Notes: generated from the letters alone by a model not told the origin. Shown: positions 21,203-30,544, counted from the stretch's first letter. The stretch is 39,123 nt of DNA from Gammaproteobacteria bacterium (GCA_003695765.1 RFHQ01000117.1:1-39123), one strand, 5' to 3'. A program made the numbers and translations.

Positions 21203-21253
21203 CCCGGGTTGAGCCTCCATGCCCCCCATGCGGCAACCCGGGACCAGCCCGGG
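21203..21253 (-). promoter_or_regulatory. rpsB leader: two mutually exclusive hairpins over the ribosome binding site
   Basis: In the rpsB 5' untranslated region CCCGGGTTG (21203-21211) pairs perfectly with CAACCCGGG (21234-21242), a 9-bp stem with a 22-nt loop. Its 3' arm on the mRNA includes GGG of the GGGAG ribosome binding site (21205-21201). A competing 6-bp stem joins CCCGGG at 21237-21242 with CCCGGG at 21248-21253 (5-nt loop), which would free the ribosome binding site. In E. coli, S2 represses its own rpsB-tsf mRNA through the rpsB leader, so this is a candidate site for such control. The structure is seen; its regulation by S2 is inferred. Confidence 0.6.
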
Positions 21254-21305
21254 CACCCGGCCGCATGTGCCGGAGCATGTGTGGAATTTTTGCGGCCTTG
21301 GGCAA

Positions 21306-21334
21306 TTGCCCCGGCGGCGCGCGCTTTATACCAT
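21306..21334 (+). promoter_or_regulatory. Possible promoter of the map-glnD-dapD-dapE run
   Basis: TTGCCC (21306-21311) and TACCAT (21329-21334) are separated by 17 nt, each 4 of 6 to the sigma-70 consensus. The -10 overlaps the rpsB -10 on the other strand, so the two promoters would compete for RNA polymerase. The predicted leader is about 90 nt. Confidence 0.35.
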
Positions 21335-21353
21335 AGCCCGCTTTGGCCAACAA
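21325..21353 (-). promoter_or_regulatory. rpsB promoter (sigma-70 type) with GC-rich discriminator
   Basis: On the minus strand TTGTTG (21353-21348) and TATAAA (21330-21325) are spaced by exactly 17 nt. The -10 is followed by GCGCGCGCC, a GC-rich discriminator of the type seen at stringently controlled promoters of ribosomal genes. The predicted start near 21318 gives a leader of about 120 nt containing the two competing hairpins. Confidence 0.7.
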
Positions 21354-21433
21354 TGCGCCGACCAGCGACCAGACCCCGCCCTGCCAAGCTGCGGTGCCGC
21401 ATGCAGATCCCCGGCGCCCGGCCCGGAGATCCG

Positions 21434-22201
21434 ATGACTGTCACGATCAAGACCCCGGAAGAACAAGCGCTGATGCGCGTCGCCGGGCGGCTCACGGCCG
21501 ACGTGCTCGACATGATCGAGGAGTACGTGCGCCCCGGCGTCACGACCGCCGAACTCGACCGTATCTGCCATGACTACATCGTCGACGTCCAAGGCGCGAT
21601 CCCGGCGCCGCTGAACTACCGCGGTTTCCCGAAATCGATCTGCACCTCGGTGAACCACGTGGTTTGCCACGGAATCCCGGGGGAGCGGCGCTTGCGCGCC
21701 GGCGATATGATCAACATCGACGTCACGGTCATCAAGGACGGTTACCACGGTGACAGCAGCCGGATATTCCACGTCGGCAAGCCGAACATCCGGGCCCAGC
21801 GGGTCGCCGACGTGGCCTTCGAGGCCATGTGGCGGGGCATCGCCGAGGTCCGCCCCGGGGCACGGCTCGGCGATATCGGCCACGCGATCCAGTCCTTCGT
21901 CGAGCGGCAGCGCTTCAGCGTCGTTCGCGAGTATTGCGGCCACGGCATCGGGCGGGAATTCCACGAGGATCCGCAGGTGCTGCACTACGGCCGCCCGGGC
22001 ACGGGGCTGGAACTCGAGCCCGGCATGACCTTCACGATCGAGCCGATGGTCAATGCCGGCGGCCGCCATGTGCGCCTGTTGAAGGACGGCTGGACCGTGG
22101 TCACCCGCGACCATTCGCTGTCGGCCCAGTGGGAGCACACGATCCTGGTGACGGAATCCGGTCACGAGGTCCTGACGCTGGGTGCCAGGGACCGGGAATG
22201 A
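21434..22201 (+). CDS. map: Methionine aminopeptidase, type I
   Basis: Map removes the initiator methionine from nascent proteins. The 255-residue product has the type I pita-bread fold motifs: CHGIP (His is a substrate-binding residue), [18 protein letters not shown] with the first two metal-binding aspartates, [12 protein letters not shown] with the metal-binding His, FTIEPM and the final Glu in QWEHTILVT. The ATG (21434) has GGAGAT 3 nt upstream; the open frame to the left has no homology. It is divergent from rpsB, the common arrangement, and its TGA overlaps the glnD ATG (ATGA). Confidence 0.96.
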   Translation: MTVTIKTPEEQALMRVAGRLTADVLDMIEEYVRPGVTTAELDRICHDYIVDVQGAIPAPLNYRGFPKSICTSVNHVVCHGIPGERRLRAGDMINIDVTVIKDGYHGDSSRIFHVGKPNIRAQRVADVAFEAMWRGIAEVRPGARLGDIGHAIQSFVERQRFSVVREYCGHGIGREFHEDPQVLHYGRPGTGLELEPGMTFTIEPMVNAGGRHVRLLKDGWTVVTRDHSLSAQWEHTILVTESGHEVLTLGARDRE

Positions 22202-24939
22202 AACCCGCCAATGCGCTGCCGGCGGCGCCGGAGGGTTTCCCGCCGCTCGACCCGCAGCAGGCCGCCATGGCCGCCGAGGCGCTGGCCCCTGACCAGCGCG
22301 AACTCGACTGGGACCGGCTGGCCGCCCGCATCACGGCGGCCGACGGTGACCTCAAGGTCCTCAGGCATCTGCTGGCCTCCGGCCAACTCGCCCTGCGCAA
22401 GGCCTTTCTCGACGGCGCTCCGGCAAGCCGCCTGGTGCGGGACCGTGCGCGGCTGATCGACCTGCTGGTCAACGCGGCCTGGGCGCGGCTGGCAGCGCCG
22501 GTGCTGCCCGACGCCGCGCTGGTCGCGATCGGCGGCTATGGCCGCGGCGAGCTGCACCCCTGCTCGGACGTGGACCTGCTGATCCTGCTGGACGGCGAGC
22601 TGCCGGCCGGCGGCGAGGAGGCCCTGGCCGGCCTGTTGGCCCAGCTCTGGGACCTGGGCCTCGAGATCGGGCACAGCGTGCGGACCGTGGCCGACTGCGT
22701 GGCCGAGAGCCGGCGCGACATCAGCACCCTGACCAGCCTCATGGAAGCCCGGCTGCTGGCAGGGGGACCCGACTTGCTGGCGGCGATGAACGCGGCGCTG
22801 GCACCGGAACAGTTATGGCCCCCGGCCGAGTTCTACAGCGAAAAACTGCGCGAGCAGCGGGCACGGCACGCGCGCTTCGACGATACCGCCTACAACCTGG
22901 AACCGAACATCAAGAGCGGCCCGGGCACCTTGCGCGACATCCATATCCTGTCGTGGATCACCTTGCGGCGCTACGGGTCGGCCGACCTGCAGACGCTGGT
23001 CGAGCAGGGCCTGATGACCGATGTGCAGCTGCGCATTCTCAGGCGCGGCCAGGAATTCCTCTGGTATCTGCGCTTCGCGCTGCACACCCTGACCGGGCGG
23101 CGCGAAGACCGCCTGCTGTTCGACCACCAGATCCGCATCGCCCAGTTGCTCGGCTACCGCGACGGCACCTACATGCTGGGCGTCGAGCAGTTCATGCAGC
23201 GTTTCTACCGGACGGTCATGGACATCAGCCGCATCAATGAAATGATGCTGCAGCTCTTCGAGGAACAGTTCTTCGGCGACCCGCAGGCCGTGCCGATCGA
23301 GATCAATCCCCGCTTCCAGGTCCTGAACGGCTATCTGCAGATCGCCGACGACGAGGTCTTCGAGCGCCATCCGTCCGCCCTGCTCGAGCTCTTCCTGCTG
23401 CTGCAGCAGAACCCGGAGCTCAAGGGGGTCGCGGCACTGACCATCACCGCCGTACGGCGCAATCTCGACCTGATCGACGACGCCTTCCGCCAGGATCCGC
23501 GCAACCAGGCGCTGTTCCTGCAGATCCTGCGGGCCCCGGAAGGGGTGACTCACGAACTGCGTCGCATGAATCTCTACGGTGTTCTGGGCCGCTACATACC
23601 GGCCTTCGGCCGCGTCGTCGGACGCATGCAGTACGACCTGTTCCATGCCTACACTGTCGATGCTCACACGCTGTTCGTCGTCAGCAACCTCAGGCGCTTC
23701 GCGCTGCCGCGCTTCAACGACGAATTCCCGCTGTGCTCGGAAATCATGCAGTCGCTGCCGGCGCCGGAGCTGGCCTACCTCGCGGGACTGTTTCACGACA
23801 TCGCCAAGGGGCGCGGCGGCGATCACTCCGAACTGGGGGCGGTCGAGGCCGAAGCCTTCTGCCGTGAGCACGGACTCAGTGACTACGATGCGCGGCTGGT
23901 GGCCTGGCTGGTCAGGCACCACCTGCTGCTGTCGCTGACCGCACAGAAGAAGGATCTCAGCGATCCGGACGTGATCCGCGAATTCGCCGAGACCGTCGGC
24001 GACGAAACCCACCTGGACTACCTCTATGTCCTGACCGTCGCCGACGTTCGGGCGACCAATCCAAAGCTGTGGAACTCCTGGCGCGCCCAGCTATTCGAGG
24101 AACTGCGCAGCCTGGCGAAGCAGGCCCTGCGCCGCGGCCTCGGCAATCCGATCGACCAGGAACAGCTGCTTGCCGACCGGCGGCAACGGGCGCGGGCCCT
24201 GTTGCGCGCCGCGGGACTCAGCGACGCGCAGATCGACGAGGTCTGGCAGGCTTTCAACGAGGCATACTTCCTGCAATGCCGCGTCGAGGAAATCCAGGCG
24301 CACACGCAATTGCTGGCGGAACCCGGCAACCGCGACCGCAAGGTGCTGGTGGACGTGCGCGAGCAGTCGCACGGGGCCGGAACCGCGGTGTTCCTGTTCA
24401 CGCCGCGCAAGCTCTATACCTTCGCCATGGCCACTGCGGTGCTCGACGAGCTGGGGCTGACGATCGCCGATGCGCGTATCCTGCCGTTGCCCAATGAGCG
24501 CAGCCTGGCAACTTTCGTCGTACTCGAAAGCGACGGCCAACAGATCCGGGATGTCGCACGGATCCTGCAGATCCAGCAGAAGCTGGAAGATGCCATGCAC
24601 TGGGGCCCGGAGGACTCGCCGACGGTCAGCCGCCGGGCGCCGCGGCAGTTCCGGATGTTCCCGACCCCGCCGATGGTCAGCTTCGCGACGGACGAGAAGA
24701 ACCGGCGCACGGTCATGGAACTGGTCTGCGGCGACCGCCCGGGCATACTCGCCGAGGTCGGCAAGATTCTGCGCAACCACGGCATGAAGATCGAGACCGC
24801 CAAGGTCATGACCATCGGCGCCCGCGCGGAAGATGTGTTCTACATCCGAAACCGGGACAATGAACCGCTGAGCCAGGCGGAACAGGGCCGGCTGGCAGAG
24901 GAACTGGAGACCGCCCTGGCCCCGCTGGGTCCGGCATGA
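22198..24939 (+). CDS. glnD: Bifunctional uridylyltransferase/uridylyl-removing enzyme GlnD
   Basis: GlnD senses glutamine and adds or removes UMP on PII proteins, so controlling glutamine synthetase and nitrogen genes. The 913-residue protein has a nucleotidyltransferase domain with [19 protein letters not shown] (112-130; metal ligands Asp124 and Asp126). A GlnE-like linker domain follows, then an HD phosphohydrolase domain ([16 protein letters not shown] from about 532; His533, Asp534). Two C-terminal ACT domains bind glutamine (about 725-800 and 835-905; [16 protein letters not shown]). All active-site motifs are intact. The ATG overlaps the map stop. It precedes dapD, as in E. coli. Confidence 0.97.
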   Translation: MKPANALPAAPEGFPPLDPQQAAMAAEALAPDQRELDWDRLAARITAADGDLKVLRHLLASGQLALRKAFLDGAPASRLVRDRARLIDLLVNAAWARLAAPVLPDAALVAIGGYGRGELHPCSDVDLLILLDGELPAGGEEALAGLLAQLWDLGLEIGHSVRTVADCVAESRRDISTLTSLMEARLLAGGPDLLAAMNAALAPEQLWPPAEFYSEKLREQRARHARFDDTAYNLEPNIKSGPGTLRDIHILSWITLRRYGSADLQTLVEQGLMTDVQLRILRRGQEFLWYLRFALHTLTGRREDRLLFDHQIRIAQLLGYRDGTYMLGVEQFMQRFYRTVMDISRINEMMLQLFEEQFFGDPQAVPIEINPRFQVLNGYLQIADDEVFERHPSALLELFLLLQQNPELKGVAALTITAVRRNLDLIDDAFRQDPRNQALFLQILRAPEGVTHELRRMNLYGVLGRYIPAFGRVVGRMQYDLFHAYTVDAHTLFVVSNLRRFALPRFNDEFPLCSEIMQSLPAPELAYLAGLFHDIAKGRGGDHSELGAVEAEAFCREHGLSDYDARLVAWLVRHHLLLSLTAQKKDLSDPDVIREFAETVGDETHLDYLYVLTVADVRATNPKLWNSWRAQLFEELRSLAKQALRRGLGNPIDQEQLLADRRQRARALLRAAGLSDAQIDEVWQAFNEAYFLQCRVEEIQAHTQLLAEPGNRDRKVLVDVREQSHGAGTAVFLFTPRKLYTFAMATAVLDELGLTIADARILPLPNERSLATFVVLESDGQQIRDVARILQIQQKLEDAMHWGPEDSPTVSRRAPRQFRMFPTPPMVSFATDEKNRRTVMELVCGDRPGILAEVGKILRNHGMKIETAKVMTIGARAEDVFYIRNRDNEPLSQAEQGRLAEELETALAPLGPA

Positions 24940-24959
24940 ACAAGCATCCGGGAGGAGCG

Positions 24960-25778
24960 ATGGAAGCACTGAAGGCACGCATCGAAACTGCATTCGAGCA
25001 GCGCGACCGGCTGGACCTTTCGGCCGAACCCGAACTCCGGGCCGCCGTCGGTGAAGCCCTCGCCCTGCTCGACTCCGGCGCTGCGCGTGTCGCGGAAAAA
25101 CGGGGCGGCGAATGGGTCGTGAACCAGTGGCTGAAGAAAGCCGTGCTGCTGTCCTTCGCGATGGAGCCCAACCGGCCGATTCCGGCGGGTTACACCAACT
25201 TTTACGACAAGGTGCCACTGAAGTTCGCCGACATGGACGCCGGGCAGCTCGCAGCGACGGGCGCGCGGATCGTGCCGCATGCCGTGGTCCGGCGCGGCGC
25301 CTACATCGGGCGCGGCGTGGTACTGATGCCGTCCTACGTCAACATCGGCGCCTATGTCGGTGACGGTACGATGGTCGACACCTGGGCCACGGTCGGCAGC
25401 TGCGCCCAGATCGGCCGCAACGTGCACCTGTCCGGGGGCGCCGGCATCGGTGGCGTTCTCGAGCCGCTGCAGGCCAATCCGACGATCATCGAGGACGACT
25501 GTTTCATCGGCGCCCGTTCGGAAATCGTCGAGGGAGTCATCGTCGAGCAGGGTGCGGTCATCTCGATGGGGGTCTATATCGGCCAGAGTACCCGCATCTA
25601 TGATCGTGAACGCGACGAAGTGATCTACGGGCGCGTGCCCGCCGGCGCGGTCGTGGTTCCCGGTACAATGCCTTCGCGGATCGGCAACTGCAGCCTGTAC
25701 TGCGCCGTGATCGTCAAGCGCGTCGATGCCGGTACCCGTGCCAGGACGGCGCTGAACGAGTTGCTGCGGGCCGATTGA
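24960..25778 (+). CDS. dapD: Tetrahydrodipicolinate N-succinyltransferase
   Basis: DapD succinylates tetrahydrodipicolinate in the succinylase route to meso-diaminopimelate and lysine. The 272-residue protein has a helical N-terminal domain ([11 protein letters not shown]) and a left-handed beta helix of hexapeptide repeats with [36 protein letters not shown] and [18 protein letters not shown], all hallmark DapD sequences. The start at 24960 was chosen over an in-frame ATG at 24936 (inside the end of glnD). It has a strong GGAGGAG ribosome binding site at 24951-24957, and the product then aligns with E. coli DapD from residue 1. DapE, acting two steps later, is two genes downstream. Confidence 0.96.
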   Translation: MEALKARIETAFEQRDRLDLSAEPELRAAVGEALALLDSGAARVAEKRGGEWVVNQWLKKAVLLSFAMEPNRPIPAGYTNFYDKVPLKFADMDAGQLAATGARIVPHAVVRRGAYIGRGVVLMPSYVNIGAYVGDGTMVDTWATVGSCAQIGRNVHLSGGAGIGGVLEPLQANPTIIEDDCFIGARSEIVEGVIVEQGAVISMGVYIGQSTRIYDRERDEVIYGRVPAGAVVVPGTMPSRIGNCSLYCAVIVKRVDAGTRARTALNELLRAD

Positions 25779-25795
25779 GAGCGACAGGGCGAGTG

Positions 25796-26146
25796 ATGAT
25801 GCGACTGTATGGAATCAGGAATTGCGATCAGTGCCGGGCGGCGGCCGCATGGCTGGAAAGCCATGGTATCGAGCACGAGTTCATCGACTTGCGCGCCGAC
25901 GGCTTTGCAGCCGCGGATGTTGCACGCTGGCAGGCGGCCGCCGGCTGGGAAGCACTGCTGAATCGGCGCAGCATCACCTGGCGGCGGATCCCGGCGATCG
26001 ACCGCAGCGACCTCGATGCCGACAGCGCCGCCGCCCTGATCCTCGAACACCCGACGGTCATGCGCCGCCCCCTGCTGGAGACCGACGACGGCGTGCTGCT
26101 GGGCTTCGACCCGGAGGACTACGCTCGCCTGTTCGGCAAGCACTGA
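25796..26146 (+). CDS. YffB-like ArsC/Spx-family protein
   Basis: This small thioredoxin-fold protein (116 residues) matches YffB, an ArsC/Spx-family member of uncertain role that may be a thiol reductase. It opens MMRLYGIRNCDQC with a CxxC pair (Cys10, Cys13), where E. coli YffB has only the first Cys. It then has GWEALLNRRSITWRR (50-64), HPTVMRRPLL (85-94) and LLGFDPEDY (101-109), the last two being conserved in ArsC-like proteins. ATG 25796 has AGGG 6 nt upstream; an adjacent ATG at 25799 is equally possible. It lies 17 nt after dapD and 6 nt before dapE; E. coli also has yffB directly upstream of dapE. Function is not established. Confidence 0.88.
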   Translation: MMRLYGIRNCDQCRAAAAWLESHGIEHEFIDLRADGFAAADVARWQAAAGWEALLNRRSITWRRIPAIDRSDLDADSAAALILEHPTVMRRPLLETDDGVLLGFDPEDYARLFGKH

Positions 26147-26152
26147 ATCACG

Positions 26153-27280
26153 GTGAGCGACACGCTGGCACTGACCTGCGAGCTGATCCGGCGCCGCTCG
26201 GTCACGCCGGAGGACGCCGGCTGCCAGGATCTGATGATCGAGCGGCTTGCGGCCGCCGGCTTCCGGATCGAGGAGTTGCCCTTCGGCGCGGTGCGTAATT
26301 TCTGGGCCCGGCGCGGCGATGCCGGGCCGCTGTTCTGTTTCGCCGGGCATACCGATGTGGTACCGCCGGGGCCGCTGGAACAATGGCACAGCGACCCCTT
26401 CGAACCGGTGATCCGTGACGGCATACTCTACGGCCGCGGTGCGGCCGACATGAAATCCAGCCTGGCCGCGATGCTCGATGCAACGACGGAATTCGTCACC
26501 CGACGCCCGCGGCATCGCGGCTCACTGGCCTTCCTGATCACCAGCGACGAGGAAGGCCGGGCGCGCGAAGGCACGCTCAAGGTCATGGAGACGCTGACGG
26601 CACGTGGTGAACGAATCGACTGGTGCGTGATCGGCGAACCATCCTGTCATGCCCGCCTCGGCGACACCCTGCGCATCGGCCGCCGCGGTTCTCTGAGCGG
26701 TATCCTCACGGTCCATGGCCAGCAGGGCCACGTGGCCTATCCGCAGCTGGCGCGCAATCCGATCCAGAGCTTTGCGCCGGTACTGGCGGAGTTGTACGAG
26801 CGCAAGCTGGACGACGGCAACGAGTTCTTTCCGCCATCCAGCTTCCAGGTCGTGCAGATCGAGAGCGATGCCGGAGCGCCGAACGTGACACCGGATGCGC
26901 TGCGCGCACGTTTCAATTTCCGCTACTCGACGGTCTGGGACCACGAGCGTCTGAAAGCCTGGACGCAGGCGCTGTTCGATGCCCATGGCCTGGAGTACAC
27001 GCTGGACTGGCACCTGTCCGGCGAGCCCTTCCTGACGCCGGTCGCCGAGCTGGTCGAGGGCGCGGCTGCGGCGGTCGAGGCAGTCACCGGGATCCGACCG
27101 GAACTGTCGACGGGCGGCGGCACGTCCGACGGCCGCTTCATTGCTCCCAGCGGCGCGCACGTGGTCGAATTCGGCCCGGTCAATGCGACCATCCACAAGG
27201 CCAACGAGCAGATCCCGGTGGCCGACATCGAGCAGCTGCGGGCCGTGTACTACGCGATCCTGGAAAAAATGCTCGGCTAG
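26153..27280 (+). CDS. dapE: Succinyl-diaminopimelate desuccinylase
   Basis: DapE hydrolyses N-succinyl-L,L-diaminopimelate to L,L-diaminopimelate and succinate, supplying cell-wall and lysine precursors. The 375 residues equal the E. coli length. The M20-family di-zinc site is visible: AGHTDVVPPG (64-73; His66, Asp68), GRGAADMKSS (94-103; Asp99), SDEEGRA (131-137; Glu133 and Glu134), and a late His in NATIHKANE. The start is GTG at 26153 with a weak ribosome binding site, probably dependent on translation of the gene 6 nt upstream. Its TAG stop shares the sequence CTAG with the TAG stop of the converging dsbB. Confidence 0.96.
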   Translation: MSDTLALTCELIRRRSVTPEDAGCQDLMIERLAAAGFRIEELPFGAVRNFWARRGDAGPLFCFAGHTDVVPPGPLEQWHSDPFEPVIRDGILYGRGAADMKSSLAAMLDATTEFVTRRPRHRGSLAFLITSDEEGRAREGTLKVMETLTARGERIDWCVIGEPSCHARLGDTLRIGRRGSLSGILTVHGQQGHVAYPQLARNPIQSFAPVLAELYERKLDDGNEFFPPSSFQVVQIESDAGAPNVTPDALRARFNFRYSTVWDHERLKAWTQALFDAHGLEYTLDWHLSGEPFLTPVAELVEGAAAAVEAVTGIRPELSTGGGTSDGRFIAPSGAHVVEFGPVNATIHKANEQIPVADIEQLRAVYYAILEKMLG

Positions 27281-27777
27281 GCGGCCGGACGGCGCCAGTT
27301 GACCCACAGCCCGTAGCCGCCTAGCAGCACGAAGCAGATCAGCACCCAGGCCGGCATGCTGAGCCCGAGCAGGGACCAGTCGACATCGGCACATTCGCCG
27401 GAACCGGACAATACCATGCGCAGCACCTCGCCGAGGCCGAAGCTCTGCAACATGAAATCCAGCCCCGGACCGCAGGCGGGCACCTGGTCCGGCGGCAGGT
27501 TCTGTAGCCAGACATGGCGGCCGGCGACCCCGGCACCGGCCGCGGCCGCGAGCGCGAGCAGGCCGCCGTAGATCCGCCGCCCGACCCCCGCCGGCCCGTG
27601 CGCGGCAGCCAGCAGGAACAGGATGCCGAGCGCCAGCACGGCGACCCGCTGGAATATGCACAGCGGGCAGGGCTCGAGGCCCAGGCCATGCTGCGCGTAC
27701 AGCGCGTAGGCCAGCAGGCCCGCACAGGCGGCGAAACCCAGCAGGTTGGCGACGCGAGGATGGTCGTACCAGGCCAT
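27277..27777 (-). CDS. dsbB: Disulfide bond formation protein DsbB
   Basis: DsbB is an inner-membrane quinone reductase that reoxidises periplasmic DsbA. The 166-residue protein has four hydrophobic segments (about 11-28, 43-60, 70-88, 142-160). The two periplasmic cysteine pairs are present: CPLC (Cys37, Cys40) in the first loop and Cys102/Cys129 in the second, so the electron-transfer path looks complete. LGLEPCPLCIFQR is the family signature. It lies 38 nt after tsaB on the same strand and ends inside the shared CTAG with dapE, with no room for a terminator between them. Confidence 0.94.
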   Translation of the reverse strand: MAWYDHPRVANLLGFAACAGLLAYALYAQHGLGLEPCPLCIFQRVAVLALGILFLLAAAHGPAGVGRRIYGGLLALAAAAGAGVAGRHVWLQNLPPDQVPACGPGLDFMLQSFGLGEVLRMVLSGSGECADVDWSLLGLSMPAWVLICFVLLGGYGLWVNWRRPAA

Positions 27778-27815
27778 CGGCGCATTGTACCGGCGACCGG
27801 CCCGCCCGCCAGCCT

Positions 27816-28493
27816 TCAGCCGGCGACCTGGTCGCGCAGGTAATTGGGCAGCGCGTCCGCCGCCGCCAGCAGGCGTCCTTCCCGCCAGGCCTGCGCCGCC
27901 AGCGGCAGCAGGTCACGGGCCATCGGCAGCAGCTCCGGACGGACTTCGCTGAGGCGGGCCGCCAGCCGCCGCTCGAGCTCCGGACAGGCGGCCCAGCCCG
28001 GGCCGACGGCGGCGTAGCGCGCCCTGCCCGGGAGCTCGAAGCGCGCCGGGGGCAGGACCTGCTCCGGCGCCAGCAGCGACAGGCCACCCGCCTCGGCCGC
28101 ATAGCAGGCCGCATAGACCTCACCCATGCGCGCGTCGAGGCAGGCGGCGATCGGGCCCGCTACGCCGAGGCGCAGCGCGCCGGCGGCGAGGGTTTCGAGG
28201 CTGGACACGCGGCAGACCGGCAGCCCGGCCCCGTAGGCCAGGGCCTGGGTGACCGCGGCAGCGACCCGCAGCCCGGTGAACGCACCCGGACCGCAACCGA
28301 ACCCGATGCAGTCGAGCGTCGCCAGCCGCCAGCCGGCTTCGGCGAGCAGGGCGGCGATCGTCAGGAACACCGGCCGCGAACCTTGCGCGGCGGCGGGCAG
28401 CGCCCGTTCGATGCAGTCCCCGGCACTGCCCAGCGCGATGCTGCCCCGCCCGGCTGCATTCTCGATCGCGAGGCAACGAAATTCAGCTTGCAT
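27816..28493 (-). CDS. tsaB: tRNA threonylcarbamoyladenosine biosynthesis protein TsaB
   Basis: TsaB (YeaZ) is a non-catalytic ASKHA-fold partner of TsaD and TsaE in making t6A37 on ANN-reading tRNAs. The 225-residue product has the typical FLTIAALLAEAGW (about 43-55) and GPGAFTGLRVAAAVTQALAYG (68-88) segments and LDARMGEVYAA (118-128). The N-terminus CLAIENAAGRGSIAL replaces the common LAIDTATxxxSVAL, so it is somewhat divergent. Its ATG lies inside the end of yoaA, overlapping by 11 nt. In E. coli too, tsaB neighbours yoaA, which supports the call. Confidence 0.9.
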   Translation of the reverse strand: MQAEFRCLAIENAAGRGSIALGSAGDCIERALPAAAQGSRPVFLTIAALLAEAGWRLATLDCIGFGCGPGAFTGLRVAAAVTQALAYGAGLPVCRVSSLETLAAGALRLGVAGPIAACLDARMGEVYAACYAAEAGGLSLLAPEQVLPPARFELPGRARYAAVGPGWAACPELERRLAARLSEVRPELLPMARDLLPLAAQAWREGRLLAAADALPNYLRDQVAG

Positions 28494-30420
28494 GGGCCTC
28501 GCGTTCCGCGAAGAAGCGCCTGACCGCCTCCGCCGAGTCGAGGACCGGCATCGCCGGCAGGCTGCGCAGGAACCGCCGCCCGTAGCCGCGAGTCTTCACC
28601 CGTGGATCGCAGAGCATGATCACGCCGTAATCGCTGTAGTCGCGGATCAGGCGGCCCACGCCCTGCTTCAGGGCCAGCACGGCCTGCGGCAGCTGCTGCT
28701 CCCGGAACGGGTTGCCGCCATCGCGCTCGACCGCGGCCAGCCGGGCCGCCTGCAAGGGATCGCCCGGAGAGGCGAAGGGCAGGCGGTCGATCACCACCAG
28801 CACGAGATCGCTGCCGCGGATGTCGACGCCTTCCCAGAACGTCGCCGTGCCGAGCAGCACGGCACCGCGCTGGCGTTGGAACTGCTCGAGCAAGCGCGTG
28901 CGCGGCGCCTCTCCCTGCACCAGCAGGGGCCAGTTCGCCGCCCGCGCGCGCAGCAGGCCGGCAGCCTCGCGCAGGGCCCGATGACTGGTGAACAGCAGGA
29001 AGGCCCGGCCGCGGCTGGCCTCCAGCACCGGTCGCACGGCCGCGACCACGGCGGCCGTATACCCGGCCGAGCCGGGATCGGGCATGCCCGGCGGCAGGTA
29101 GAGGCGTGCATTGCGCGCATAGTCGAAGGGACTGGGGATCAGGCGCCCTTCCGCGGACGTCAACCCGAGGCGGCGGCCGAAATAGGCGAAATCGCCGTCG
29201 ACGGCCAGCGTCGCCGACGTGAAGATCCAGCTGCAGTCGGCGGCGGCCAGCAACGCCCCGGTATCGCCGGCCGCATCCAGCGGCGTCAGGTTCAGCGTGA
29301 CACTGTGCTTGCCGAGCCGCAGCCAGCGCAATCCCGCCTGCCCGGCCTCGTCCAGCAGTTCCTCGAGCAGGCTGCGGCAGCGCGCGGCCCGCTCGGCACA
29401 GCGGCGCAAGCCCGGGCTCGCGTCGCGGGCGGCCGCCGTGCCGGCGGCCAGCTCGCCGACGGCGTCCAGCAATGCCTCGAGCTCCGGCAGACAGTCCGGT
29501 GGCAGTTCCTGCCAGGCCAGCGCCGTGCCGCTGCCTGGCAGCAGGCGGCGCAGCTGTGCCAGCAATGGCTCGATCCGCGCCGCCGACGCGGTGATCTCCG
29601 CGGTCGCCGCCCCGGCGGCGACGGCCTCGGCAGCCGCGTCCTGCAGCAATTCCCGCAGTTGCTGGCTGCCCAGCGAACGCGTCAGCTGCAGCTGGGCGAT
29701 ATCGGGAAAATGTTGCGCCTCGTCGATGACGACGACGTCCGCGCCGGGCAGCAGATCTCCGAAACCGTCCCCTTTCATCGCCATGTCCGCGAGCAGCAGG
29801 TGATGGTTGACGACGACGATGTCGGCTCCCCGCGCGGCCTGCCTTGCCTTCAGTACATGACAATCCGCATGGCGCGGGCAACCGCTGCCGAGGCAGCTGT
29901 CCGCGCTGGCGGTGACCCGCGGCCAGACCGGCGACTGCTCGGACACGCCGGCCAGTTCCGCGATGTCGCCGTGCCGCGTCCGCTCGGCCCAGGCGGACAC
30001 CCGCGCGAGATCGGCCGTCGGAATGCCGGGACTCTCCGTGATCAGTGCCTGCTCCAGCCGGTGCAGGCACAGGTAGTTGCGCCGGCCTTTCAGCAGGCGC
30101 ACGCGCGCCGGGCGCCCGATCGCCCGCCCCAGCATCGGCAGGTCGCGGTGAAACAGCTGATCCTGCAGCGTGCGCGTGGCGGTGGAGACGATCGCCGGCC
30201 GGCCGGCCAGCAACAACGGCGCGAGGTAGGCGAGCGTCTTGCCCGTGCCGGTCCCGGCCTCCACGAACAGATGGCTCCGGTTGCGAATGCACGCGGCGAC
30301 CGCTTCGGCCATGGCCAGTTGCTCGGGTCGCGGCGCGAAACGTTCCAGGCAGGCCGACAGTGCCCCGCCGGGGCCGAAGAACTCACCGAGCTCCGTCGCC
30401 GGCAACGCGGCGTTCGTCAT
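28483..30420 (-). CDS. yoaA: ATP-dependent iron-sulfur helicase, YoaA/DinG family
   Basis: This is a superfamily 2 XPD-like helicase. E. coli YoaA works with the chi subunit of polymerase III in repair of replication damage. The 645-residue protein has Walker A EAGTGTGKT (54-62), four candidate Fe-S cysteines (Cys118, 176, 181, 187), the Walker B box written IDEAQHFPD (232-240), where E. coli YoaA has DEAHQ, SATLAVDGDF in the middle, and GTATFWEGVDIRG plus QGVGRLIRD near the C-terminus. It is downstream of a 221-nt divergent region shared with pckG. That region holds TAGAAT (30486-30481), a possible weak -10, and a 14-bp palindrome. DinG is an alternative name; size and the tsaB neighbour favour YoaA. 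Confidence 0.9.
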   Translation of the reverse strand: MTNAALPATELGEFFGPGGALSACLERFAPRPEQLAMAEAVAACIRNRSHLFVEAGTGTGKTLAYLAPLLLAGRPAIVSTATRTLQDQLFHRDLPMLGRAIGRPARVRLLKGRRNYLCLHRLEQALITESPGIPTADLARVSAWAERTRHGDIAELAGVSEQSPVWPRVTASADSCLGSGCPRHADCHVLKARQAARGADIVVVNHHLLLADMAMKGDGFGDLLPGADVVVIDEAQHFPDIAQLQLTRSLGSQQLRELLQDAAAEAVAAGAATAEITASAARIEPLLAQLRRLLPGSGTALAWQELPPDCLPELEALLDAVGELAAGTAAARDASPGLRRCAERAARCRSLLEELLDEAGQAGLRWLRLGKHSVTLNLTPLDAAGDTGALLAAADCSWIFTSATLAVDGDFAYFGRRLGLTSAEGRLIPSPFDYARNARLYLPPGMPDPGSAGYTAAVVAAVRPVLEASRGRAFLLFTSHRALREAAGLLRARAANWPLLVQGEAPRTRLLEQFQRQRGAVLLGTATFWEGVDIRGSDLVLVVIDRLPFASPGDPLQAARLAAVERDGGNPFREQQLPQAVLALKQGVGRLIRDYSDYGVIMLCDPRVKTRGYGRRFLRSLPAMPVLDSAEAVRRFFAEREAHAS

Positions 30421-30428
30421 GGTCTGGC

Positions 30429-30442
30429 GCCTGCGCGCAGGC
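30429..30442. repeat. 14-bp perfect palindrome before yoaA
   Basis: GCCTGCGCGCAGGC is perfectly symmetric and lies 8-21 nt upstream of the yoaA ATG. It could be a protein-binding site or a small hairpin in the yoaA leader. No known regulator site was recognised. Confidence 0.4.
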
Positions 30443-30516
30443 TGCGCGCGTCGATTGTGCCGGCGAGTTTCATCGACGGAATTCTATCAATGCAGCAGCA
30501 ACGGAACCGCCGATCG

Positions 30517-30544
30517 CTGACGGGCAGCGATGCATCTGTATAAT
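30517..30544 (+). promoter_or_regulatory. pckG promoter (sigma-70 type)
   Basis: CTGACG (30517-30522) and a perfect TATAAT (30539-30544) are separated by 16 nt. The predicted start is near 30551, giving a leader of about 90 nt. It is one of the clearest promoters in the window. Confidence 0.7.

Noticed and set aside
30424-30440. LexA-like CTG...CAG pair upstream of yoaA
   Set aside because: The spacing is 11 nt, not the required 10, and the A/T-rich centre is missing.
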